Assembly: GCA_900753315.1 (NCBI GenBank)
Contig: CAADYP010000001.1
Coordinates: 1 to 64,000, forward strand
Length of the DNA: 64,000 nucleotides
Direction of reading: 5' to 3'
Source: Clostridia bacterium
GTDB lineage: Bacteria > Bacillota > Clostridia > Christensenellales > UBA1242
The position numbers and the translations under genes were made by a program. Shown here piece by piece: positions 1 through 7,141 of this stretch; the stretch's first letter is position 1; each line of letters begins with the position of its first letter. Below the pieces are notes generated by a model. The model was not told where the DNA came from, did no database searches, and was given only the letters and a program-made list of their open reading frames with translations.

Positions 1-188
1 AGAGCACAAGAGTTGGCATTGTTGTGGCGTGCAGTCTTTATGTTGGACTCGTGTGTTTGTCAAGAATGTATCTTGGAAAACATTATTTGACAGACTTGTT
101 GGCGGGAATTGCTGTTTCTGCGACAATTTGTGCTTTGGGGCTTGTGCTTATGCATTTTGCTCAAAAAGGAAGGAAGAAAAAATTATGA
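1..188 (+). CDS. PAP2-family membrane phosphatase, C-terminal end (partial)
   Basis: The reading frame is open from the window edge (first full codon at 3) to the TGA at 186-188, leaving about 61 residues. It shows the last PAP2 motif: SR (codons at 60-65), then G-K-H-Y and D, matching the SRxxxxxHxxxD active-site signature of PAP2 lipid or undecaprenyl-pyrophosphate phosphatases. A hydrophobic helix and a basic tail (KGRKKKL) follow. In the family the His and Asp act in phosphate transfer, usually on lipid phosphates at the outer membrane face. The N-terminal part lies outside the window, so the substrate cannot be judged. The stop overlaps the start of tsaE (ATGA), so the two are probably translated together. 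Confidence 0.8.
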   Translation, partial: STRVGIVVACSLYVGLVCLSRMYLGKHYLTDLLAGIAVSATICALGLVLMHFAQKGRKKKL

Positions 189-628
189 GAATAAAAATGG
201 AACTTGCAAATTTGGAACAAACAAGAGATCTTGCAAAAGCTTTTGCAAAGGTTTTGAAACCACCTATGGTTGTTTTGCTTACAGGAGACCTTGGAGCAGG
301 GAAAACAACTTTTGTTAAAGATGTGGTTTTTGCTTTGGGGTGCGAGGATTTGGTTACAAGTCCGACTTTCACACTTCTAAACACTTACAATGCAAAATTT
401 CCTGTTTATCATTTTGATATGTATAGATTGTCTTCTGCGGAAGAAGCTATGAATGTTGGTTTTGAAGAATATTTTGACAAAAACACATTGGATGGCGTTT
501 GTTTTGTTGAATGGCCAGAAAATGTTGAAGGACTTATCAATGATGTAGATTATGTCATTGAAATTGAAAAAAATGGCGATTTAAGACGAACAGTAACAAT
601 TAAGGAGGGAAAACATGCTAGCGATTAA
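185..628 (+). CDS. tsaE: tRNA threonylcarbamoyladenosine biosynthesis ATPase TsaE
   Basis: This 147-residue protein has a P-loop at about residues 35-42 (GDLGAGKT) followed by the family segments SPTFTL and HFDMYRL, which identify TsaE (YjeE). TsaE is the ATPase that works with TsaB and TsaD to make t6A at position 37 of ANN-decoding tRNAs in the cytoplasm. The frame could be read from an ATG at 29, but that would add 52 residues overlapping the PAP2 gene. The ATG at 185 gives the normal family length and follows a purine-rich site (AAGGAAGGAAG). It overlaps the PAP2 stop upstream and tsaB downstream, so it is an internal operon gene. Confidence 0.93.
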   Translation: MRIKMELANLEQTRDLAKAFAKVLKPPMVVLLTGDLGAGKTTFVKDVVFALGCEDLVTSPTFTLLNTYNAKFPVYHFDMYRLSSAEEAMNVGFEEYFDKNTLDGVCFVEWPENVEGLINDVDYVIEIEKNGDLRRTVTIKEGKHASD

Positions 629-1262
629 TACGGCGTTTATGACGGCAAATTTGGCTTTGCAAACAAGTGACGGGAAAATTGTCTTGAGAGATATTGATGC
701 AAAGAGCAAACATTCTGAAAATGTTTTAAAAACTATTGATGAAATGTGTCAAGAAACAAACACCAACATTTTGGATGTGGGCACTGTTGCTGTGGTAGTT
801 GGTCCCGGTTCCTTTACTGGACTTCGTATTGGAACTGCTGTTGCAAAAGCTCTTGGTTGTGTAAACGAAAATTTGAAATTTGTAGGAATGTCATCGTTGG
901 AACTTATGGCATATGCTGTTTCAAAACATAAAATGTGTGACACAGATTTCGTTTGTGCTTTGAATGCATTGTCAGGATTATATTTTGTTGCATATTTCTC
1001 TAAAAACGGAATAAAATTACAAAATGAGAGAATGATTGGTCAAGATGAGTTTCTTGCCATAAAAGAGCCAATTTTCGGGCTTGTGGGTGACTTGAGAGAT
1101 GAAAGGGTGACTGAATTTGAGATAAAGTGTCAAGATATGCTTGATTTTGCAAATGAAGCAAAGAAGGCAGAAAAGTTTGTGAGCATGGAAGAATTGTTGC
1201 CTATGTATTTGAGACTGTCACAAGCGGAAGATAGTTTGCTTAAGAAAAACAAAAAAGATTAA
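615..1262 (+). CDS. tsaB: tRNA threonylcarbamoyladenosine biosynthesis protein TsaB
   Basis: This 215-residue protein opens with the ASKHA-type phosphate loop region (LAINTA) and carries the TsaB hallmark V-V-G-P-G-S-F-T-G-L-R-I-G at about residues 62-74. TsaB is the inactive paralogue of TsaD and serves as the dimer platform of the t6A complex with TsaE and TsaD. The gene overlaps tsaE by 14 nt and has a strong SD (TAAGGAGGG) inside the tsaE end. In many Firmicutes rimI and tsaD follow; here the next gene is an unrelated zinc-ribbon protein with its own promoter, so tsaD must be elsewhere. Confidence 0.92.
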   Translation: MLAINTAFMTANLALQTSDGKIVLRDIDAKSKHSENVLKTIDEMCQETNTNILDVGTVAVVVGPGSFTGLRIGTAVAKALGCVNENLKFVGMSSLELMAYAVSKHKMCDTDFVCALNALSGLYFVAYFSKNGIKLQNERMIGQDEFLAIKEPIFGLVGDLRDERVTEFEIKCQDMLDFANEAKKAEKFVSMEELLPMYLRLSQAEDSLLKKNKKD

Positions 1263-1271
1263 TAAAATTAG

Positions 1272-1300
1272 TTGACAACATATTCGCAAGTGTGTAGAAT
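1272..1300 (+). promoter_or_regulatory. Sigma-A-type promoter of the zinc-ribbon gene
   Basis: TTGACA (1272-1277) and TAGAAT (1295-1300) are separated by 17 bp, just behind tsaB and 27 bp before the next ATG. An SD (AAAAGGAG) lies between. Confidence 0.8.
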
Positions 1301-1326
1301 ACATACCGAAAACAAAAGGAGTTTTT

Positions 1327-1857
1327 ATGAAGAAACCTGTGTATATTAGATGCCCAAGATGTGAACTTAATTATATTGAAAAGAAAGACAAACTCTGCAG
1401 CGTTTGCAAAGCAGAATTGTCAGCGAATAAAGAAGATTTTATTGGAGACCTTGATTTGGAGCTTTGCCCAATATGCAAAACTAATTATATTCAACCAGAT
1501 GAAATTATGTGTGCAACTTGCCTTAAAGAGCATCAAGCTGAGGGAGAAAATGATTCTACGGACTGGGAAGAATATTTGAATCGTGACGAAGAAGAAGTTG
1601 TTTATGACGACGAAGAAACTGGTGATATGGCATCAGTGACTGATCTTGATGACGAAATTTTGGACGATGGAGATTTGGATTCAGGAATTGGATTTGATGA
1701 TAGTTTAGATTCAGACACTCTAGACGAACTTGATGATGAAGATATTGATGAATCATTGGATGATGAAGATTTGGATCTTGATGATGAAGACATTGATGAC
1801 AATGATGACGATGATGACGAAAAGGACAAAGATGAAGATGACGAAGATGATTTTTAA
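1327..1857 (+). CDS. Zinc-ribbon protein with a long Asp/Glu-rich tail
   Basis: This 176-residue protein begins with two zinc-ribbon-like units: C-x2-C at residues 9-12 with C-x2-C at about 24-27, then C-x2-C at about 47-50 with C-x2-C at about 62-65. From about residue 80 to the end the chain is almost entirely Asp and Glu with a few hydrophobics, encoded by GAT/GAC/GAA runs that give the DNA a simple-sequence look. No catalytic motif is visible and I do not recognise a named family. The architecture would suit a nucleic-acid mimic, a metal- or protein-binding factor, or an RNA-polymerase-type subunit, but this is inference. It is monocistronic, between its own promoter and a bidirectional terminator. 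Confidence 0.75.
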   Translation: MKKPVYIRCPRCELNYIEKKDKLCSVCKAELSANKEDFIGDLDLELCPICKTNYIQPDEIMCATCLKEHQAEGENDSTDWEEYLNRDEEEVVYDDEETGDMASVTDLDDEILDDGDLDSGIGFDDSLDSDTLDELDDEDIDESLDDEDLDLDDEDIDDNDDDDDEKDKDEDDEDDF

Positions 1858-1942
1858 TAAATCATCTTTTTATTTTTGAGAAAATACATTTATTATTATC
1901 TGGTGAGGTGTTAGCAAAACATTCAACTTCTATTAACATTAA

Positions 1943-1980
1943 AAAAAGAGAGATGATTTAATTATCATCTCTCTTTTTTC
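1943..1980. terminator. Bidirectional rho-independent terminator
   Basis: GAGAGATGAT (1948-1957) pairs perfectly with ATCATCTCTC (1964-1973) around a 6-nt loop. A-tract and T-tract flanks let it serve both the acidic zinc-ribbon gene and the convergent surface-protein gene. Confidence 0.9.
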
Positions 1981-1982
1981 TG

Positions 1983-4900
1983 TTATTTAGATTTTTTTGT
2001 TTTTGTAGGCTTTTTTGTTTCGTTTTTTTCAACTTCTGCCTTCTTTTCTTTGTTGAGTTGTTTTGAAATCTTTGAAAGTTCTTTTTGTTTCATTTCTTCT
2101 TGGGCATAAACTTTTCTTTCGAGATTCAACAAATATTCAGGTGAGTTGATTTGTTCGATTTGTTTGTTGAGAGAATCAATCTTTTCAGCAATGACGGTTC
2201 TCTTTTGAGCAAACAACTTAAATTCTCTATCTGTTTCTTTTGAAACTTGTCCTTTATCCTTTTCTCTAAGATTTAAGACTTTTTGTTTGTGGATTTTTTC
2301 AAGTTCATCCAATTCTTTTTGGAATTTGCCAATTGTTGCTTTTACTTCTTCAACTTCAGCATCTCTTTGTCTTCTTGCTTTTGATTTGACAATGTCGATG
2401 TTGAGGCTTGATTTTCTGTCGTAAGATTCTTTTCTCTTCTTTTCAATCTTCTTAATCTTTACTTTTCTCATAAAGAATCCAACTACTGCAATCACGATTG
2501 CAAGGGCGGTGATAAGTGTTGGAATTAAGAGCCAGTCAAAACTTTGTTTTTCAGAATCTGTGTTATCATTGTTGTTGTCGTTATCTTTGTTGTCATCATT
2601 GTCTGTAGAACCATCTGCTTTTGAAACAAAAACTCTGTCTTCGTTTATGTCAAAGTTTTTCCCGCTTGCTGTTTCTTTTGCTGTGTTGTAAGCATCTTCT
2701 GTAGATTCTTCAAACACGATATCATAAAGTGCCATAGTTCCGATTGTTTCGTTTGAGTCACAAACAAATGCAATATGGAGTTTTGCAGATTTTGCTTCAG
2801 ATGGATTGAAATACATTGTGTATGTTTCATAGTCTTTGTTTGATTTGAGTTTGGTCATATAATCAAAACCTGTCAAACCAAAAGTTGTTCCAAATGAATA
2901 ATTCTTTTTCTTGTCAAGTTCTTCATTGTTTGAACTGTATCTAAATGCAGTTTTAAGTTTGAATGACAATGCATAATAAGTATCCGCTTTCAAGTCAATG
3001 TTGAAGTTTGATTCGATTGTATAAGAACCGACGCCTTGGCTTGTGATAAAGAAGACATTTTTGCTTTCTTCATCAGCTGATTCTTTTGTGATTTCAAATG
3101 ATTTCAGTGTGTCTTCATTTGCAAACTTGTCACTCTTTACGATGCCGCCAAGAATGTGGTTTCCATCAGTGCTTGAAACAGAACCAGTAAATGCAGGGGT
3201 AGTAGATGTGTTCAAGTCTTCTGTGATGTTGTTTGTAGGAATGTTAAGGAAGAAATCTGTCATGTTAACAATGCCAAACTTATCTTCATTTCCTTCTGCA
3301 TTGTTTACTTTGTTGTCATAAACTTCGCTTTCAACCTTGCTCAATTCAAAGTTATCAAAGTAGGCAAAACCTTCAACCATGTTGTCTTGTGTTCCGAAAT
3401 CAATTACGATATAAACTTCGCTTGCACCAGCAAATGATTTCAAATACATTGAATATCCTTCTGCTGACCAAGAACCATTTGATGTCAATTCTTGTGATTC
3501 AAAGAGTTTTACTCCGTCTTTTGAATACAATGAAACTTTAAATTTTGCTGTGTTTGCTGATGTGTTGTATGTTTTGTATTTGAAGTTTAATTGATAAGTT
3601 GCACTAGCTTCCAAAGACATATTTTCTGATGTCAATTTTTGCCATGATTTGTTGAGGTTTGCAAGCATCATAACATTGTCAGGAACATTTGTCTTGTTTT
3701 GGCTGTTTGCAGGATTTGCATAAGATGCCCAGTAATATGGGTTGTTATTATCAGCAGTTTCAGGGTTTGCTTGGTAAGCATTAAACAAACTTACATATTT
3801 GTTGTAGGTTGTGCTTTCTGTGCCGATAACACCGTTAAACAAAAGTCCATTTCCACCAGTAACTTTCCAGTTTTCTGCAGCATATGGTGCTTTAAAGTCT
3901 TCGTCAATAGTGATTTTGTTAAAGTTTCCGTTTGGAACTGTCAAAGTTCCAGTCTTTTCGTCAAGTGTTGCTTTGTTTGTTGCATTTTCATAATCAGAAG
4001 ATGTGGCTTTTTCGATTGTTATATCATCAAAAACTACACAGCCTGTTGATGATTCATCGGATTTCCCAAGTCCCAAAGAAACATTGATTGATGAGTTGTA
4101 TAATGCTCCACCCTTTACATAAAACTCAATTGTTCCATAGTTGTTTGTGAAGTCGTTTGCTGCATTTGAAGAAACGCTGCTGCTTGCTGTTTCACCTTTC
4201 AAAGTATATTGGTCTTTTGTAAGGTTGTATGTTGAAAGCACTGTGTCATTTTCTTCTATAAACAAATAAACATTTCCGTTTGTAAGTTCTGAAATTTTGT
4301 AGTAAGCCTTGATTTTGTAGATTTCGTTTGCATTGATATCGATGTTGTTTGATTTAACTTTTACATTGTTATTTTTTGTCCAAAGACCCAAAACATAGTT
4401 GTTTGGAGTAAGTGTGATTTCTTCTTCATCAATGTTTACTGTGCATGAAAGGTTTGAACCTACAAAGTCATATCCAGTTGTGCTCTTGAAATATTGAGGA
4501 GCTTTTGAATTGAAAACTTGTGCATTTCCGCTTCCGTCTTTCTTCCAGTTTTTGAGTGATGTTACATCTTCATTATAGATGCCTTCTTCAAAGTCAAGGT
4601 TGTGGGATGAGTAATTAAGTTTTGTGTCATTTCTCAAATCTACAAGGTTTACACAGTCAAATGTGTTGGTTGTGGTTGTTCCGTCGCTGTTTGTGATGTC
4701 TTGTGAATACTTTTTGCCAAAGTATGATTGATATGTTTTCCAGAAATTGTTTTCACTATATTGATATACATGACAATCATCATAGAAAACTACACCACTG
4801 CTTTCATGACCAGCAACATTCTCTCCAAGCCACAAATCCAAAGTTACGCTTTGTGCTTTGTTCCCTGTTGCTACAAAGAAATAGAAAGTTTCCCATTCTT

Positions 4901-5924
4901 TTGAAGATACCTTTACATATTTTGCTTCAACTGGGTCACCATTTTCGTCTGTCAAACCATCAAGATACATAGATCCATAAACATAGTCGTTTAATGATGT
5001 GTAGTCGGTTTTTGTTGTGTAATATTTTGTTCCGTCCAAAACTTTGTAGTTTTCAGTAGAGTTGTTTTTTTGATAAACAAGTGAGCAAGTATAAAGTGTT
5101 GAATTTGCTTTGACATCAATCTTTGTTTCGTTATCGTTGATTATTGTCTTTTCCAAATCATTTACAGAAACATAAACAGGAGTAGTGTCATCTTTCATGA
5201 AGCCAACATATTCATCATCTTCATAGAAAACAGAGATATTTTCGATTGCACCAGTTGTAACTGAATTTTCTTGCAAATCTTTCAAAAGATAATAGTTTTT
5301 GCTCTTGTATGTGAAAGACACATATTTTCCAAATGAAACTTTTTCAAATGCTTCTTTTGAAATTGTTGTGTCTCCACTGATTTCGCCAAAGTGAACATAA
5401 CTTGTGTATGAGTTGTAGTTTGTATCACTTTTGAATGCTACTTGGAAAGAATAGAAAGAATTTTTGTCAAGGCTGATTGTGCTTGATTTGTATCCTTGTC
5501 TTGCAGTAGCATATTTTGCCGAGCTAGAAGAGTCGTCAGTCTTTGAATTTATCATCAAAATGTGTTTGTCAGTTGCTTTGCTAAGCGGATTCTTTGCAAG
5601 ACGGTAGGTGCTTGACATATAGTTTTGGAATGTGTTTCCAGTGTTGATGATTCCGGCTGTTGTTCTTCTGTCAGACATTTGTCCAGTCCAACCAGACAAA
5701 GATGTGCTGATTGAATAGGTAGAACTTGAAGAATTGAAGTTGTTGTTTGTCAAAGACACTTCTTTCATATACCCAGAATAATAATTTGTTGATGACACAT
5801 TGTCATCAGCCTTTGCATTTTCCATCGCATCAAATGTGTAAACGAGTCCTGTTGCAGACAAAGGAAGAATAAGTGCAAAGATAAACATAATGATTTTGCT
5901 TTTGATTGTTCTAAATTTTTTCAT
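1983..5924 (-). CDS. Large anchored surface protein with four jellyroll-like modules and a cytoplasmic coiled coil
   Basis: This 1313-residue protein has an N-terminal signal peptide (basic MKKFRTIKSK, then a hydrophobic core). Its extracellular part is rich in Ser, Thr, Asn and Tyr and contains four similar units. Each ends in an F/Y-x-D-hydrophobic strand typical of carbohydrate-binding jellyrolls: VVFYDDCHVY near residue 380, VVFDDITIEK near 633, AYFDNFELSK near 856 and MALYDIVFEE near 1066. An Asp/Asn-rich linker, one transmembrane helix near 1130-1155 and about 155 highly charged coiled-coil residues in the cytoplasm follow. No sortase motif and no catalytic domain were seen. The likely role is glycan or wall binding at the surface, which is inference. 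It is monocistronic, with SD GGTGAGG. Confidence 0.8.
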   Translation of the reverse strand: MKKFRTIKSKIIMFIFALILPLSATGLVYTFDAMENAKADDNVSSTNYYSGYMKEVSLTNNNFNSSSSTYSISTSLSGWTGQMSDRRTTAGIINTGNTFQNYMSSTYRLAKNPLSKATDKHILMINSKTDDSSSSAKYATARQGYKSSTISLDKNSFYSFQVAFKSDTNYNSYTSYVHFGEISGDTTISKEAFEKVSFGKYVSFTYKSKNYYLLKDLQENSVTTGAIENISVFYEDDEYVGFMKDDTTPVYVSVNDLEKTIINDNETKIDVKANSTLYTCSLVYQKNNSTENYKVLDGTKYYTTKTDYTSLNDYVYGSMYLDGLTDENGDPVEAKYVKVSSKEWETFYFFVATGNKAQSVTLDLWLGENVAGHESSGVVFYDDCHVYQYSENNFWKTYQSYFGKKYSQDITNSDGTTTTNTFDCVNLVDLRNDTKLNYSSHNLDFEEGIYNEDVTSLKNWKKDGSGNAQVFNSKAPQYFKSTTGYDFVGSNLSCTVNIDEEEITLTPNNYVLGLWTKNNNVKVKSNNIDINANEIYKIKAYYKISELTNGNVYLFIEENDTVLSTYNLTKDQYTLKGETASSSVSSNAANDFTNNYGTIEFYVKGGALYNSSINVSLGLGKSDESSTGCVVFDDITIEKATSSDYENATNKATLDEKTGTLTVPNGNFNKITIDEDFKAPYAAENWKVTGGNGLLFNGVIGTESTTYNKYVSLFNAYQANPETADNNNPYYWASYANPANSQNKTNVPDNVMMLANLNKSWQKLTSENMSLEASATYQLNFKYKTYNTSANTAKFKVSLYSKDGVKLFESQELTSNGSWSAEGYSMYLKSFAGASEVYIVIDFGTQDNMVEGFAYFDNFELSKVESEVYDNKVNNAEGNEDKFGIVNMTDFFLNIPTNNITEDLNTSTTPAFTGSVSSTDGNHILGGIVKSDKFANEDTLKSFEITKESADEESKNVFFITSQGVGSYTIESNFNIDLKADTYYALSFKLKTAFRYSSNNEELDKKKNYSFGTTFGLTGFDYMTKLKSNKDYETYTMYFNPSEAKSAKLHIAFVCDSNETIGTMALYDIVFEESTEDAYNTAKETASGKNFDINEDRVFVSKADGSTDNDDNKDNDNNNDNTDSEKQSFDWLLIPTLITALAIVIAVVGFFMRKVKIKKIEKKRKESYDRKSSLNIDIVKSKARRQRDAEVEEVKATIGKFQKELDELEKIHKQKVLNLREKDKGQVSKETDREFKLFAQKRTVIAEKIDSLNKQIEQINSPEYLLNLERKVYAQEEMKQKELSKISKQLNKEKKAEVEKNETKKPTKTKKSK

Positions 5925-5968
5925 ACCTCACCCTTTACTATAAAGTTTAACATAAGTTTAACTGACAT

Positions 5969-5997
5969 ATTATAATACATTTATTATAAATAATCAA
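5969..5997 (-). promoter_or_regulatory. Promoter of the large surface protein
   Basis: On the minus strand TTGATT (5992-5997) and TATAAT (5969-5974) are spaced by 17 bp and lie 45 bp before the start codon. Confidence 0.7.
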
Positions 5998-6029
5998 ATA
6001 TTTTTTTTAAAAATATTAACAATAATAGC

Positions 6030-6437
6030 ATGGAAAACAAAAATTTGACGACAAAAAGAGAAAAAAGTGAAAAATTGCCAGCCAAAAGCAAACTTATTTT
6101 GATGGTTTGCGGAGCAATAATTGGATTTATAAACGGTTTTTTTGGCGGAGGCGGTGGCATGATTTGTGTTCCCTTACTTGAAAAGGTGCTACATTTGCAA
6201 AACAAATATTCACATGCGACAGCAATCGTGGTTATTTTACCAATTTCTTTCGTTAGTGCAGTCATTTATTTGCTTTCTGGCAATCTTGAAACGATACCTT
6301 TTTTGACAGTGGGCACAGGGGTGCTTTTGGGTGGAATTTTGGGGTCATTTTTACTCAAAATTTTGCCTTCAAAAATCATCAGAATTATCTTTGTTTTTGT
6401 TATGCTGGCAGGTGGCATAAGATTGCTGATTGGATGA
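6030..6437 (+). CDS. TauE/SafE (TSUP) half-size membrane protein, first half
   Basis: This 135-residue protein has a basic N-terminus, about four hydrophobic helices and the glycine-rich TSUP signature GFINGFFGGGGGM near residue 35, followed by a conserved P and the family helix with L-P-S-K near the end. TSUP proteins move sulfite, sulfonates or other organic anions. The usual protein is about 250 residues with two such repeats in one chain; here each repeat is a separate gene, and the second starts 29 nt downstream. The pair probably forms a heterodimeric transporter, which is inference. The start has no clear SD. An SD (TTGGAGGGG) precedes the partner gene. Confidence 0.8.
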   Translation: MENKNLTTKREKSEKLPAKSKLILMVCGAIIGFINGFFGGGGGMICVPLLEKVLHLQNKYSHATAIVVILPISFVSAVIYLLSGNLETIPFLTVGTGVLLGGILGSFLLKILPSKIIRIIFVFVMLAGGIRLLIG

Positions 6438-6466
6438 TAAATTTTCTTTTTTTTGGAGGGGCGTAA

Positions 6467-6829
6467 ATGCTATATTTTTTCTATATTTTAGCGGGTTTTA
6501 TGTCAGGCGTTTTTGGTGGACTTGGAATGGGTGGCGGAACGCTTTTGATACCTATTTTGACCATCTTTTTGGGTGTCGACCAAAAGCTTGCTCAAGGACT
6601 CAATTTGTTAAGTTTTTTGGTGATGGCAATTTTCTCAATTTACATACATTTTAAGAACGGTTTTATCATCACAAAAAATCTATTTTGGATAATATTTTTT
6701 GGTGTTATTTTTTCCATTTTAGGAGCGGTTTTGATGTCATTTTTGCCATCGAAAATTTTAAAAATGATTTTTGGCGGTTTTTTGTGTGTCCTTGCAGTGG
6801 TAGAATTTGTAAAAGTATTCAAAAAATAG
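6467..6829 (+). CDS. TauE/SafE (TSUP) half-size membrane protein, second half
   Basis: This 120-residue protein has about four transmembrane helices. It repeats the TSUP motif as FMSGVFGGLGMGGGTLLIP near residues 11-29 and carries the second-half helix ending F-L-P-S-K, matching the L-P-S-K of its neighbour. It follows the first half by 29 nt, with SD GGAGGGG eight nt before the ATG, so the two are one transcription unit. Length and motif fit one repeat of the normal two-repeat exporter. No frameshift is needed to explain the split: each half has its own start, SD and stop. The substrate is unknown. Confidence 0.8.
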   Translation: MLYFFYILAGFMSGVFGGLGMGGGTLLIPILTIFLGVDQKLAQGLNLLSFLVMAIFSIYIHFKNGFIITKNLFWIIFFGVIFSILGAVLMSFLPSKILKMIFGGFLCVLAVVEFVKVFKK

Positions 6830-6927
6830 TGGACAAAATGTCATTTTTATGTTATATTTATAGCGTAAATTTATATATACTTTGTTATATTTTAAGCAAA
6901 GGTAAAAATTTCGTTATGAGGTGAATT

Positions 6928-7098
6928 ATGGTTGATAAAGAAAAATGTATTGGTTGTGGAACTTGTGTTGCTATTTGTCCAGTAGGCGCAATTTCATTTG
7001 ATGAAAACGGAAAGGCACAAATTGACAAAGCAAAATGCATCCATTGCGGTTCTTGTCAAGCAAGTTGTCCAGTTGGGGCAATTGATATCGACAAATAA
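6928..7098 (+). CDS. Small 2[4Fe-4S] ferredoxin
   Basis: This is a 56-residue protein with two canonical cluster motifs, CIGCGTCVAICPVGAI and CIHCGSCQASCPVGAI, each C-x2-C-x2-C-x3-C-P. It binds two [4Fe-4S] clusters and is a low-potential cytoplasmic electron carrier for anaerobic metabolism. The start at 6928 has an SD (GAGGTGA) five nt upstream. It sits 43 nt before the Ppx-like gene, which has its own SD, so it may head the 6.9-10.9 kb unit. The electron partner cannot be inferred from the neighbours. Confidence 0.93.
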   Translation: MVDKEKCIGCGTCVAICPVGAISFDENGKAQIDKAKCIHCGSCQASCPVGAIDIDK

Positions 7099-7141
7099 AA
7101 ACATTTTCAAACTATGTCAAAAAAATAAGAGAGGATTTATT

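Noticed and set aside
29..184. Longer N-terminus for TsaE from the ATG at 29
   Set aside because: It overlaps the PAP2 active-site region in another frame and gives a Cys/Trp-rich extension unlike the family; the ATG at 185 has a better SD and normal length.
1602..1829. Ser-rich frame on the minus strand within the acidic gene
   Set aside because: It is the antisense of the GAT/GAC/GAA runs (poly-Ser reading) and has no start signals.
4703..4972. Plus-strand frames inside the large surface-protein gene, such as 4703-4972 and 3699-4049
   Set aside because: They are shadows of a 3.9-kb gene with signal peptide, modules and membrane anchor on the other strand.
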